This document shows, piece by piece, positions 51,825-61,424 of a stretch of DNA of 64,000 nucleotides. Each line of letters begins with the position of its first letter. The first letter of the stretch is position 1. The DNA is from UBA7960 sp964624065 (GTDB lineage: Bacteria; Bacteroidota; Bacteroidia; Bacteroidales; UBA7960). The stretch is from assembly GCA_964624065.1 (NCBI GenBank), contig CAZUWF010000001.1, positions 62,001 through 126,000 on the forward strand. The letters are read 5' to 3'. The position numbers and the translations under genes are program-made. The notes beneath the pieces are model-generated. The model saw nothing but the letters and a program-made list of their open reading frames with translations, was not told where the DNA came from and searched no databases.

Positions 51825-54743
51825 ATGAAAGGAAAATCTCAAAGTTTATTTTTGCTTATCATTGCCTTTTTTGTTGTATTTCAGGGGCAATTGTTCGGTC
51901 AAAAGAAGTACAAGTACCAATCGTTTCCCAACGATCCGTACAACACTCGAATTTACACTCTTGACAACGGTCTAACCGTTTACCTGTCGCCCTATGACGA
52001 GGAGCCCCGAATACAAACCTACGTTGCGGTGCGCGTTGGCAGCAAGCATGACCCTGCCGAAACCACTGGTTTGGCGCACTATTTCGAGCATTTGATGTTC
52101 AAGGGAACTTCAACCTTTGGAACCCTTGACTGGAAGAAGGAAAAGCCGCTGCTCGACAAAATTGAAAAACTATTCGAGGTGTACCGGCGCGAATCCAACC
52201 CCCAAAGGCGAACCGAGCTGTACAAGCAAATTGATAGTATTAGCTACTTAGCCTCAACCCTTGCAATACCCAACGAATACCAGAGGTTGATGTCGGCTGT
52301 TGGTTCCACCGGCACCAACGCCTTCACCTCCAATGACTTTACTGCATACATCGAAAACATACCTTCAAATCAGCTGGAAAACTGGGCCATTGTTCAGGCC
52401 AACCGGTTTGCAGATCCAATCCTGAGGCTTTTCCACACCGAGCTTGAAACGGTTTACGAAGAAAAGAACATGTCGCTAACCAACGATGGTCGCCAAGCAT
52501 CAGAAGTTCTTTACCAAGGTCTGTTTCCGACCCATCCTTACGGAACCCAAACCACCCTAGGTGAAGCAGAACACTTGAAAAATCCTTCACTAATCAACAT
52601 TCGCAACTTTTTCGAACAATATTACGTGCCCAATAACATGGCAGTAGTCATGTCGGGCGACTTTAATCCCGACGAAGCCATAAAAATTATTGACAAACAT
52701 TTTGGCAAGCTCAAACCAAAAAAATTGCCCGTTCTTAATTTTCCAAAGCAACCATCCATAACCCAACCAATTGTAAAGGAAGTTGTTGGGCTTCAGGCCG
52801 AAAACATTGTTATTGGCTGGCGCTTCGGGGGTATTAACACCGATGATATGCCAATTCTCAACATGATTCGGATGATTTTAAGCAACGGCAGGGCTGGGCT
52901 TATTGACCAAAACCTCAATAGACCAATGAAAGTTTTGGGTGCGAGCGCAGGTGCCAGAAATATGGTAGACTATTCAGTATTTACCTTATCTGCCCGCAAC
53001 CTAAGAGGACAAACCCTTGATGGTGTAAAGGAATTGCTGTTCGAGCAATTGGAACTGCTTAAGAAGGGCGAATTTCCGGATTGGCTCATGGAGGCTGCCA
53101 TTAACAACCTTCGCCTTCAGGAGATGCGAACCGTTGAAAGTGCCAGTAGTAGGGCGGCAATGCTGAATAATACATTCATGAACCTAAGGCCCTACGAAGA
53201 CGTAATTGGCTATTTGGACAGGCTCGGAAAAATTACGAAGCAAGATGTGGTGGAATTTGCCAAAAAGCACTTGCGACACGACAATTACGTGGTGGTTTAC
53301 AAGCGTCAAGGCCAACCAAACGTGGCGCAGGTTGAAAAACCCGCAATTACCCCAATACATATCAACAGGGATTCGGAATCGCCGCTTCTGACCAAAATCA
53401 AATCGGCAAAAATCAAACCTGCCGACCCGGTTTTTATCGATTTTGAAAAAGACGTGGTACGCGGAAAAACTCCGGGCAACATTGAAGTTTTCTATGCACA
53501 AAACACCGCAAACCCTACTTTTTCATTGACCTACATTTGGGAGAAAGGCCGTTATCACGACAAGGTGCTTGCCATCGCTGGCGATTTTATCAATTTCATC
53601 GGTACCGACCGCCTTTCCGTTGAAGAAATTGGAAACGAGTTCTTTAAGTTGGCTGTTAACTTCAGCGTAAATGTTGCCGAGGAGCAAACAACAGTTTCCG
53701 TAAGCGGCTTGAGCCAAAATATGGTGAAAGCCCTAAATCTTTTCGAGGAGCTTATCTTGAATGCAAAACCCGACGAAAGTGCATTGAAAAGGTTTGTGGC
53801 AAGCTTGAAGAAATCACGCCAAGACAGCAAGGCAACCCAGCAAACCAATTTTAACGCTCTGGTAAATTATGCCTCCTATGGCAAAAACAATCCAACAACC
53901 TACACCCTAACCGACCAAGAGTTGGATAACCTAACATCGGGAGATTTGATTTCATCGCTCCAAAACCTTTGGGGTTACGAACATAGGGCGGTGTTTTTTG
54001 GCCCAGAGAAATTTGAGGATATCACCAAAATCATTTCTCAAACCCACAAAACTTCCAGTAGTCTGAAGCCTGTTGATAGAGTTGTAATGTTCGAGCCACA
54101 GGAAACCAATCAAAACAAAGTTTACTTTGCCCATTACGATGCCAATCAAAGTTACCTGCAAACCATTATGAAGGGGAAAGAGTACAAAAAGGAAATGGTG
54201 CCCCTGGTTAGGCTGTTCAACAGCTACTTTGGCGGTGGAATGAACGCAATTGTTTTTCAAGAAATGCGCGAGAAAAGGGGGTTGGCATATACTGCAAGGT
54301 CAAGTTATGCCGCCCCTTCTTGGCCAGACCAAAACTACATCAACAACAGCTTCATTGCAACCCAAAACGATAAGGTGATAGATGCCTTTGAAGCTTTTAA
54401 CGACCTGTTTGACAACATACCGGTTTCAAGCTCTTCCTTTAACCTTGCCCAGGAACAACTTATTTCAAACATCCGAACTCAAAGGTTCAGAAACACCCAG
54501 TTGATTTTCAATTATTTGTCAGCATTGAGAATGGGCAACGATTCCGATCCAAGAAAAATGTTGTTTGAAATACTACCAACTCTCACCCTTACAGACGTGG
54601 TGGGATTTAATTCAAAATTCATTCAGAACAAGCCAAAAACCTACGTTATCTTGGGCAACGAGAATGTAGTGGATTTTGAAATGGTAGAGAAACTGTTTGG
54701 ACCGGTAACGAAATTGACTAAGAATGACTTGTTCGTATTTTAG
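51825..54743 (+). CDS. Exported M16-family zinc peptidase (two-half, inactive C-terminal repeat)
   Basis: 972 residues with a signal peptide (LFLLIIAFFVVFQGQLFGQ), so periplasmic or outer. The inverted zinc motif HxxEH is His85-Tyr-Phe-Glu88-His89, and the third ligand is a Glu near 212-213 (ELETVYEE). There is a roughly 80-residue insertion of charged residues between them compared with compact members. The second half (about 500-972) repeats the fold without the motif, as in many M16 clamshell peptidases. It probably degrades peptides in the periplasm. A hairpin lies 38 nt after the stop. Confidence 0.92.
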   Translation: MKGKSQSLFLLIIAFFVVFQGQLFGQKKYKYQSFPNDPYNTRIYTLDNGLTVYLSPYDEEPRIQTYVAVRVGSKHDPAETTGLAHYFEHLMFKGTSTFGTLDWKKEKPLLDKIEKLFEVYRRESNPQRRTELYKQIDSISYLASTLAIPNEYQRLMSAVGSTGTNAFTSNDFTAYIENIPSNQLENWAIVQANRFADPILRLFHTELETVYEEKNMSLTNDGRQASEVLYQGLFPTHPYGTQTTLGEAEHLKNPSLINIRNFFEQYYVPNNMAVVMSGDFNPDEAIKIIDKHFGKLKPKKLPVLNFPKQPSITQPIVKEVVGLQAENIVIGWRFGGINTDDMPILNMIRMILSNGRAGLIDQNLNRPMKVLGASAGARNMVDYSVFTLSARNLRGQTLDGVKELLFEQLELLKKGEFPDWLMEAAINNLRLQEMRTVESASSRAAMLNNTFMNLRPYEDVIGYLDRLGKITKQDVVEFAKKHLRHDNYVVVYKRQGQPNVAQVEKPAITPIHINRDSESPLLTKIKSAKIKPADPVFIDFEKDVVRGKTPGNIEVFYAQNTANPTFSLTYIWEKGRYHDKVLAIAGDFINFIGTDRLSVEEIGNEFFKLAVNFSVNVAEEQTTVSVSGLSQNMVKALNLFEELILNAKPDESALKRFVASLKKSRQDSKATQQTNFNALVNYASYGKNNPTTYTLTDQELDNLTSGDLISSLQNLWGYEHRAVFFGPEKFEDITKIISQTHKTSSSLKPVDRVVMFEPQETNQNKVYFAHYDANQSYLQTIMKGKEYKKEMVPLVRLFNSYFGGGMNAIVFQEMREKRGLAYTARSSYAAPSWPDQNYINNSFIATQNDKVIDAFEAFNDLFDNIPVSSSSFNLAQEQLISNIRTQRFRNTQLIFNYLSALRMGNDSDPRKMLFEILPTLTLTDVVGFNSKFIQNKPKTYVILGNENVVDFEMVEKLFGPVTKLTKNDLFVF

Positions 54744-54780
54744 CAACTTTGCTAAAATTTGTAACTTTTTCAAATCAATT

Positions 54781-54806
54781 AAACCCTGTCGTTTTTGGCA
54801 GGGTTT
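54781..54806 (+). terminator. Possible terminator after the M16 peptidase gene
   Basis: Perfect 8-bp stem AAACCCTG/CAGGGTTT with a 10-nt loop; the T-run after it is broken (AATATTTT), so efficiency is uncertain. Confidence 0.5.
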
Positions 54807-54871
54807 AATATTTTGTGACGAAACCTATTTATTTTTTGTTCGTATAAGGAGTAAATAGGACTCCAAAAACC

Positions 54872-55471
54872 ATGAAAGTAATGAAGGGAACCACCCTGTT
54901 TGTTGCAACATTAGGTTTGGTTTGTATTATGGGTAGCTTTAGCATATTCAAGCTTTACGGGCAACAAATACCACCAGAGGAAATTGCGGTACAGCCGCCT
55001 CCACCAGAATCAATTGTTTCCGTTTCGAACAAACCCTCGGTGCCCCGAATTAGATATCGGGATGTTATCAACCAACTTTCTGATTCAATCGTGGGACTCA
55101 AGAACGAAGTTTCAAATGCCACCCAACGGCTTGAAGCTGTAATTAGGGAAAGGGACTCGCTCAAGAATCAACTTCACGAGGCGAAAAAGGGGGCAATTCA
55201 ACCTGAAAGCCAGAAAAGCAAAAGGGATCCATCAGGCAAGGGGGCAACAGGCGTATCCTCAATCTCATTGTTGCTGCTTGGAGTTTCCATAATAGTTTTG
55301 GTTGCAACATTTTTATTATCAAGAGTGGTGAAATCGGGCGTCAAACGCTATGAAATAAAATACAAGGAGCTTCAACACGAATTTGAAAACTACCGTAGAA
55401 CCTCGCGCGAACGCTTCGAAAAGCAAGCAATAGATCATTTTAACGAACTAAAGAGGCTCAAAAAAATTTAA
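54872..55471 (+). CDS. Hypothetical membrane protein with two coiled coils
   Basis: 199 residues. Helix one at about 7-28, a proline-rich linker (IPPEEIAVQPPPPES), a coiled coil at about 60-105 (VINQLSDSIVGLKNEV, RLEAVIRERDSLKNQL), a basic spacer, helix two at about 127-150 (ISLLLLGVSIIVLVATFLLS), then a second coiled coil to the C terminus. The middle coil is therefore likely periplasmic, with both ends inside. No family recognised. It ends 13 nt before the SGNH hydrolase gene, so the two are probably co-transcribed; function unknown. Confidence 0.75.
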   Translation: MKVMKGTTLFVATLGLVCIMGSFSIFKLYGQQIPPEEIAVQPPPPESIVSVSNKPSVPRIRYRDVINQLSDSIVGLKNEVSNATQRLEAVIRERDSLKNQLHEAKKGAIQPESQKSKRDPSGKGATGVSSISLLLLGVSIIVLVATFLLSRVVKSGVKRYEIKYKELQHEFENYRRTSRERFEKQAIDHFNELKRLKKI

Positions 55472-55484
55472 CATTATCCATTTT

Positions 55485-56165
55485 ATGTATGGTATTGTTC
55501 TTGCCCTAATTGCTTGTTTCCTTCTTTTTCCTTTCAATGTCTTGGCCCAGGAGATAGATCTCTGGGAAGATGCCATGCTCGAGTTTGAGCAGTTGGATTC
55601 AATTAATTACTACCCACCTGAATCTATTCTTTTTACGGGAAGCTCAAGCATACGGCTTTGGGAAACCCTGGAGGAAGATATGGCTCCATATCCAGTTATC
55701 CAGAGGGGTTTTGGCGGATCCAGGATGCCTGACGTACTTAAATATGCCGACCGCTACATCAAGAAGCATCGATATTCTGCGGTTGTAGTTTTTGTTGCCA
55801 ACGATATTACCGGAAATGCTGGAGAAGTTGACAAGCACCCTAGTGTGGTGCTTAAACTTTTTGAAGAGTTTGTTTTTAAGATTCGCTCTTTCGATACCGA
55901 TGCCAAAATATTCATAATGGCAATAACGCCCACCAACAGCCGGTGGCACGTTTGGGAAAACATCAAGAAGGCGAATATGTTGTTGGCACAAATGGCCGAC
56001 GAGCATAAGAACGTGATTTTTGTGCCGACCGAAGACCTTTTCCTCGATGAATATGGCAGGCCTAAACCAGAACTATTCGTAAGCGATCAACTTCACCTTT
56101 CGCCCGAAGGGTATAAACTTTGGGCCAAAAGATTGAGGTCTTACTTGGACCCTATTCTGCAGTAA
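55485..56165 (+). CDS. Exported SGNH/GDSL-type hydrolase
   Basis: 226 residues with an N-terminal signal (GIVLALIACFLLFPFNVLAQ). Catalytic blocks: block I FTGSSSIRLW with the nucleophilic Ser near residue 50, block II Gly in RGFGGSRMPDV, block III Asn in FVANDITGN and block V Asp-His in DQLHLSPEGY. This subgroup includes esterases acting on acetylated sugars or lipids; the substrate is unknown. It follows the coiled-coil membrane protein by 13 nt. Confidence 0.88.
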   Translation: MYGIVLALIACFLLFPFNVLAQEIDLWEDAMLEFEQLDSINYYPPESILFTGSSSIRLWETLEEDMAPYPVIQRGFGGSRMPDVLKYADRYIKKHRYSAVVVFVANDITGNAGEVDKHPSVVLKLFEEFVFKIRSFDTDAKIFIMAITPTNSRWHVWENIKKANMLLAQMADEHKNVIFVPTEDLFLDEYGRPKPELFVSDQLHLSPEGYKLWAKRLRSYLDPILQ

Positions 56166-56263
56166 ATTTTCGGTAAGGGTTTATTTTAAGCACTCTGAGT
56201 CTTGTCGCTTTAACCCTTTGTTTTATTCTTACAAAATACCTTGGAAACAAATAACCGTCAGGG

Positions 56264-57541
56264 TTAGTGATTTCCTTTAATCTTTTTTGCAAGGTTTCTC
56301 ATCAACATTGTTGCCCTTTTGCCAAAAAGAAATGAAGAAACGAGACATAAAAACGAAAAGGCCAAAACAGTAAATGGCACTCCGATGTAATCGGCCAATG
56401 CCCCTGCCACAAGGCTTCCGAGGGGTGTAACTCCAAGGAACGAGAGGGTGTATAGCGATACAACCCTGCCGCGCTTGTCGATGTCGGCAAGACTTTGTAT
56501 AAGCGTGTTGGTGGCATTGAAAAAAACTATCATACCAAAACCAACCACAACCAACGATGCCATCGATAAAGCCTCGTATGGAGATAAGGCAAACACTATT
56601 AGGCCAATTGCAAAAATAAGCGATGTTCGAAAGGCAAGTTTCGGAATACGTAACAAGTTTTTGCGCGATGCCAAAAACAATGCGCCGGCCAGGGCTCCCG
56701 ATCCCAAAGAACCAGTAAGAAAACCCAGAGTTCTTGCGTCACCCTGAAGAACATCCGAGGCAAAAACTGGCAAAAGCGCCTGGAAGGGAAGCCCGAAAAA
56801 GCCCCCAAAGCCCACGAGCCGAAGTAAGTACCGGATAGGTTTGAAGTTCCAAGAATACTTTATCCCTTCCAAAAGTTGGCCAATCAATGAAGCCTCGGAT
56901 GTATTTCTCCTTACAAACTTTGTTTTTATGATAAGAAGGGCAACCAACGAGGCACCGAAGCTAAGCCCGTTGATGAAGAAGCACCACCCCTCGCCAAAAA
57001 TCACTATCAGAACCCCTCCAATTGGAGGGCCAACGAACCTTGCAAGGTTGTATTGGGTTGAGTTAAGGGCAATGGCGTTTCCCAAGTCTTTAGGATCGGT
57101 AACCAAATCGGCCACAAAGGCCTGCCTGAATGGAGTGTCTAAAGCAAGAATAACTCCATTGACAATTGCCAAGGCAAGAATATTTCCGACAGTGATTTTA
57201 TTCCCTATCACAAGGGCAGCAAGAACGAAGGAGGTGATCATTGGCAGTACCTGCGAAATTATCAATACCCTTCGCCTGTCGAACCTGTCAACCAAAACCC
57301 CCGCAAATGGTGTTATAAAAAGTGACGGTACTTGCAGGGCAAAAACTACGGAACCCAACAAAAGGGCTGATCCCGTAAGCCTGTAAACGAGCCACCCCAT
57401 TGCGATGTTTTGGATCCAGGTCCCCAGCATGCTTATACCTTGACCCACGAAATAAAACCGGTAATTCTTGTATTTCAAGCCCCTGAAAATGTCGCGAAGC
57501 GTTCCTGGATTAACGAAATTTATCAACCTGAATATCTGCAT
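56264..57541 (-). CDS. MFS transporter (MFS_3-type exporter)
   Basis: 425 residues, about twelve membrane helices with the motif A loop VDRFDRRRVLIIS after helix 2. The family (enterobactin-exporter-like, PF05977) mostly pumps out small molecules or drugs; here no substrate hint is near. A TAnnTTTG element (57574-57567) lies 26 nt upstream of ATG 57541. It is divergent from the Stealth gene. The 98 nt before the SGNH gene end contain no other feature. Confidence 0.9.
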   Translation of the reverse strand: MQIFRLINFVNPGTLRDIFRGLKYKNYRFYFVGQGISMLGTWIQNIAMGWLVYRLTGSALLLGSVVFALQVPSLFITPFAGVLVDRFDRRRVLIISQVLPMITSFVLAALVIGNKITVGNILALAIVNGVILALDTPFRQAFVADLVTDPKDLGNAIALNSTQYNLARFVGPPIGGVLIVIFGEGWCFFINGLSFGASLVALLIIKTKFVRRNTSEASLIGQLLEGIKYSWNFKPIRYLLRLVGFGGFFGLPFQALLPVFASDVLQGDARTLGFLTGSLGSGALAGALFLASRKNLLRIPKLAFRTSLIFAIGLIVFALSPYEALSMASLVVVGFGMIVFFNATNTLIQSLADIDKRGRVVSLYTLSFLGVTPLGSLVAGALADYIGVPFTVLAFSFLCLVSSFLFGKRATMLMRNLAKKIKGNH

Positions 57542-57566
57542 TGCAGGAGGTATGGGATATATTGGA

Positions 57567-57574
57567 CAAAGATA
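57567..57574 (-). promoter_or_regulatory. Candidate -7 element (TATCTTTG) for the MFS transporter
   Basis: Exact TAnnTTTG on the minus strand, 26 nt upstream of the MFS start. No -33 match at usual spacing. Confidence 0.4.
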
Positions 57575-57629
57575 CCTTGTTTTAAATCAAGAAACTTATC
57601 TTTGTCAATTAGTAAATGAAATAAGAAAC

Positions 57630-57659
57630 TTGGAAATTTCTTGCAGAACGTTACTTTTG
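57630..57659 (+). promoter_or_regulatory. Candidate promoter for the Stealth gene
   Basis: TTG at 57630-57632, a 19-nt spacer, then TACTTTTG, an exact TAnnTTTG match, ending 47 nt before the GTG start at 57707. The best two-element promoter in the window. Confidence 0.5.
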
Positions 57660-57706
57660 ATAAATTGTTTGTACTTCGCCAGGAGTTTTTCAAAGCTAAT
57701 TAAATC

Positions 57707-58714
57707 GTGAAAGAAGAATTTTTCGAAAACAACGACCCCATTGATGCCGTTGTTACATGGGTTGACGGCAGCGATCCCGCCCACCAGTCAAAGATGTTGC
57801 CTTTCCTGAATGGCAAAACTCAAGTTGGGCATCCAGGTACAAACCCGGTGCGCTTTGGCTCGGTTGGCGAGATAACCTATTGTGTACTCTCAATACTACG
57901 TTTTGCGCCATTTGTGCGAAACATCTTTATAGTTACCGACAATCAGACTCCCCAAGTTTTTGAAGCCGTAAAAAAGCATTTTCCCGCAAGAGCAAAGGAC
58001 ATAATAGTTGTTGACCATCAGGTTATCTTTGATGGATACAATGAGTTTCTGCCCACGTTCAACAGTATCTCAATTGAAACCATGCTGTGGCGCATTCCGG
58101 GATTGGCAAACAACTACATTTACTTCAACGACGATACATTTTTGCTGCGGCCTACCACTCCCACCGATTGGTTCAAGCAAGGTAGGCCAGTGCTTAGGGG
58201 TAAATGGTGTTTGGCTCCGTATTTTAGGATTTGGTACGACAATTTGCGAATGGTGTTTATTAGAAAAATTCTCGGTAGGCTTGATTACGAACCAAGGCAT
58301 TCTTTTCAGGTTACGCAGTGGATTTCGGCAAAAATGTCGGGGTTTGGGTTCAGGTACTTTTTGGCAGGACACACACCGCATCCAATGAAAAGGGATATTC
58401 TAATTGGATTTTTTGGAGAACACATCGATCATTTGCTCAAGAATGCCTCCAGCAGGTTTAGACATTACTATCAGTTCAACATTGCATCACTAGTATACCA
58501 CCTGGAACTAAAAACAGGCAATTCAAATTTTAGAAAAACCGTCGTAGCCTACATGCAACCACGTAAGAGGGGTCATAATTACGTTACAAAAAAACGAAAG
58601 CTATTCGAAAAGCACAACAACATTAAGTTTATGTGCGTTCAGGAAATGGAAGCCTGTCAAGAACAGACAAGAAATGAAATCTTCGGGTGGTTGCACCAAA
58701 CAATAATTGGCTAA
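57707..58714 (+). CDS. Stealth-family sugar-phosphate transferase
   Basis: 335 residues from a GTG start; no ATG precedes the conserved region. Stealth proteins transfer hexose-1-phosphate to build phosphodiester-linked surface polysaccharides. Conserved region 1 is IDAVVTWVDGSDP (residues 12-24). Region 2 covers about 49-147, with RFGSVGEI, NIFIVTDNQTP, FNSISIETMLWRIPGL and the acidic NDD at 141-143. A later part has RHSFQVTQW and GHTPHPM. The next gene overlaps nothing if started at 58744 and looks like a glycan ligase/polymerase, consistent with a surface polymer role. The sugar and acceptor are unknown. Confidence 0.88.
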   Translation: MKEEFFENNDPIDAVVTWVDGSDPAHQSKMLPFLNGKTQVGHPGTNPVRFGSVGEITYCVLSILRFAPFVRNIFIVTDNQTPQVFEAVKKHFPARAKDIIVVDHQVIFDGYNEFLPTFNSISIETMLWRIPGLANNYIYFNDDTFLLRPTTPTDWFKQGRPVLRGKWCLAPYFRIWYDNLRMVFIRKILGRLDYEPRHSFQVTQWISAKMSGFGFRYFLAGHTPHPMKRDILIGFFGEHIDHLLKNASSRFRHYYQFNIASLVYHLELKTGNSNFRKTVVAYMQPRKRGHNYVTKKRKLFEKHNNIKFMCVQEMEACQEQTRNEIFGWLHQTIIG

Positions 58715-58743
58715 GCTTGGTTCGTCCTCGCAAATACATAGAT

Positions 58744-60333
58744 ATGCTCCTTACCCCTTTTTACAAACAAAAACACGAGTCTATACACCAATTGGTGCAT
58801 TTTTACTGCTTGGTGTTGCTGGCAGTTGGGTTGCCTACTTCCAGGTTTTTGGTTAGCGTGTCGCAAATTATTATTGTTATTAATTGGATGTTGGAGGGGG
58901 GCTTCAAAGAAAAGCTGTCAAGGCTTTTTCAAAACAAACCAGCCCTGGCCTTGGCTTCCATTTATTTGATTTTTGTTTTGGGTATGGTGCATACTTCCGA
59001 CTTGTGGCATGGCTTTACATACGATTTAAAAAACAAGTTGCCAATTCTTACCTTCACCATAGTTGTGACATCAAGCAAACCGCTGATGGATTCGCGAATT
59101 AGGACTTTACCATGGCTTTTCGGGGCTTCAGTAGTAATAGTTTCACTTATAGGGGCGTTCATTTTCGCTTCAAATAAATTTATTGACACACGTCACCTGT
59201 CGCCATTTACAGTTCACATCTTTTATGGTATGATGGTTTTGGTGTCTGCTTTCGTCATTCCATGGTCAACCAAGCAAATAAGCAAAAAAAAGGCATTCCA
59301 TTACCTTTCGTTATTGGTATCGGGCTGGTTGTTGTTTTTTTTGCTTTTGCTAAGCTCGCTAACAGTTCTGGCAAGCCTGTCGGTTGTGATAATCTTTTTT
59401 ATGGCCAAGTATATTTTCTTTGGAAAAAAAACAGCCTTGAGGATTTTATCAGGCCTTTTCTTGGCCACATTTGCTACGATGGCTTTGCTAGTTTTCAAGA
59501 CAGTTTCAATCCCATTATTGTCAAAAGTTGAACCGAACCCACAAAGCCTAAACCAGCTAACAGATCATGGTAATGAGTACCGGCACGAGCAAGATAATTT
59601 ACTCAGGGAAAACGGGCATCTTGTATTTTGGTTCATCTCTGATCAGGAGCTGGAAGAAGCCTGGAACCAAAGGAGTAATTTGAAATTCTCCGGTACAGAT
59701 AAAAACGGAAATCAAATTAGGTACACCATTTACCGATACTTGTCATCAAAGGGATTGAGGAAAGACAGGGCTGGCGTGGAGGGGCTTACCTCAGCGGACA
59801 TCAATGCCATTGAGCATGGAATAGCAAACTGCCATTACGTGGAATGGCCCAGCTTTTTGGTAAGGATTCACCAATCGCTGTGGGAGTTACAACAATATGA
59901 GATTACCGGAAACCCAAGCGGCTATTCGATCACGCAGAGGATAGAGCTTTGGCGGGCCTCCCTGGTTGCAATCGGACAGAGGTTCATTTGCGGATGGGGA
60001 ACCGGAGACGTGCTGCAGGCCGTAAACTTTGGACTTGACACTAACAACTCAGGGTTGCTAAACAGGAAGATGAAGCCTCATAACCAATATTTGGTTTGGT
60101 TATTAATGGTGGGCGCCATCGGAACATTTTTCATCATTTTGATGTTCTCATATTTTGTTTACAAGACTCGCATATATATGCACGCTCCGATGCAGGTTAT
60201 GTTGGTGTCGTTGATAGTAACCATGTTTGCCGATATGCCATTCGATTATCAAATGGGTATCAACTTGGTTCTTTTCACTTCAGTTTACTTCGGGATAATA
60301 TTTCAAAAGGCAGGCATCAACCCCGATGAATGA
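58744..60333 (+). CDS. O-antigen ligase/polymerase-like membrane protein (Wzy_C type)
   Basis: About 529 residues from ATG 58744; a GTG at 58687 that overlaps the Stealth gene is the alternative. Ten or more hydrophobic helices, with a large outside loop between about residues 280 and 425. The loop's distal end carries the ligase/polymerase-like segment RIELWRASLVAIGQRF, then GWGTGDV and KPHNQYLVWLL, the R..LW...G.G.G...HN.YL pattern of Wzy_C proteins. It would join or polymerise glycan on undecaprenyl carriers in the outer leaflet of the inner membrane. Follows the Stealth gene by 29 nt. Confidence 0.82.
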   Translation: MLLTPFYKQKHESIHQLVHFYCLVLLAVGLPTSRFLVSVSQIIIVINWMLEGGFKEKLSRLFQNKPALALASIYLIFVLGMVHTSDLWHGFTYDLKNKLPILTFTIVVTSSKPLMDSRIRTLPWLFGASVVIVSLIGAFIFASNKFIDTRHLSPFTVHIFYGMMVLVSAFVIPWSTKQISKKKAFHYLSLLVSGWLLFFLLLLSSLTVLASLSVVIIFFMAKYIFFGKKTALRILSGLFLATFATMALLVFKTVSIPLLSKVEPNPQSLNQLTDHGNEYRHEQDNLLRENGHLVFWFISDQELEEAWNQRSNLKFSGTDKNGNQIRYTIYRYLSSKGLRKDRAGVEGLTSADINAIEHGIANCHYVEWPSFLVRIHQSLWELQQYEITGNPSGYSITQRIELWRASLVAIGQRFICGWGTGDVLQAVNFGLDTNNSGLLNRKMKPHNQYLVWLLMVGAIGTFFIILMFSYFVYKTRIYMHAPMQVMLVSLIVTMFADMPFDYQMGINLVLFTSVYFGIIFQKAGINPDE

Positions 60334-60399
60334 TTGCCACTCATCGCTATTCAAGGTCTGGTTTCAAGTTTGGATCTTGGTTATGAGTGGCTGGCACCA

Positions 60400-61383
60400 T
60401 TAATTAAAACACCGTGCTACTCCAATTCTTTCCTTGGCTTTGCCCCACGAATAGCGCAACGAAAGCTCGTGGGTCTGCTTGGTTGAAATACTGAGGTGGC
60501 TCAATGGCAACTCATACAAATAACCCAAGTGCCAGTTTGTGTTGAGCTGCATGCCTACCAAAAACCCAACGTTATCAAACCCTTTTCCGCTTCCTGAAAG
60601 GCTGGTGCGGGCCACGGGGCCGAAGCTAAAGGCGTTTCGGTACGAAAAAATGGCATTCAGGTCAAGTTGCACCGGAGCCGCATCGGTTAATTTAAATAAC
60701 ACACTTGGGGTGAATTCGAGTTTATCGTTGTGCCTACGGTCAAAAATCGTAAAAGTGTTTCCAGTGTATGCTACGAACGATCGTGCAACCGTGTAGATAC
60801 TTGGTGGAGGGGTGGTAGATGGATCAGGAGTGCTTGCCGATACACTTTGGGCAAACAACTTGGGTGCGGCTACCCCCAAAAAGAATGTCTTGTTGTATGC
60901 AAGAATTCCTGCACCGGCATTGAGCTGAATGCCTGAGGAATAATTTTCACTGAAATTTGGGTCCGTGGGATCGGTAATGTCCTCCAGCCCGAGCATATCG
61001 AAATAAACGTAGGATGCCATAGTCCTAACCCCGAAAGAAACAAAGAAGCTCTCGGTGAGGCGAGTTCTATACGCCAAATCTGCCTGTGCGGTTACATCGG
61101 TAATTGGGCCAATAAGGTCGTTGTATATGCTTGCACTAAAACCCAAATTTGATGGTAGCCTTGTGTTGAAGAAAGCCGAATGGGTTATTGGCGCCCCTTT
61201 AATTCCCAACCACTGGTAGCGCGCAAGCATACCAAACGAATCTTCCTTCCCCGTTCCTGCCTGGGCTGGGTTAATAACCGTGCTGTTGAAAATGTACTGG
61301 CCGTAAATGGGCATCTGTTGGCCGGTAGCCTTTTCCAGAACCAAAAGCCCTAAAACTACTATTGTAAGTACCTTAATTTTCAT
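60400..61383 (-). CDS. PorP/SprF-family type IX secretion membrane protein
   Basis: 327 residues with a signal peptide (KIKVLTIVVLGLLVLEKATGQ). After the cleavage site the family hallmark appears (PIYGQYIFNSTVINPAQAG), followed by an outer-membrane-barrel-like body with alternating aromatic strands. PorP/SprF proteins are needed to attach or export T9SS cargo with a type B tail. Here the cargo gene lies directly upstream, 41 nt away on the same strand, the usual pairing. A TAnnTTTG element (61414-61407) could give it its own promoter. Confidence 0.93.
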   Translation of the reverse strand: MKIKVLTIVVLGLLVLEKATGQQMPIYGQYIFNSTVINPAQAGTGKEDSFGMLARYQWLGIKGAPITHSAFFNTRLPSNLGFSASIYNDLIGPITDVTAQADLAYRTRLTESFFVSFGVRTMASYVYFDMLGLEDITDPTDPNFSENYSSGIQLNAGAGILAYNKTFFLGVAAPKLFAQSVSASTPDPSTTPPPSIYTVARSFVAYTGNTFTIFDRRHNDKLEFTPSVLFKLTDAAPVQLDLNAIFSYRNAFSFGPVARTSLSGSGKGFDNVGFLVGMQLNTNWHLGYLYELPLSHLSISTKQTHELSLRYSWGKAKERIGVARCFN

Positions 61384-61406
61384 AATTTATGACAGAAAAA
61401 GAACTA

Positions 61407-61414
61407 CAAAGTTA
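61407..61414 (-). promoter_or_regulatory. Candidate -7 element (TAACTTTG) for the PorP/SprF gene
   Basis: Exact TAnnTTTG on the minus strand in the 41-nt gap after the T9SS cargo gene, 24 nt upstream of the PorP/SprF ATG. Confidence 0.35.
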
Positions 61415-61424
61415 AGTCAATTTT

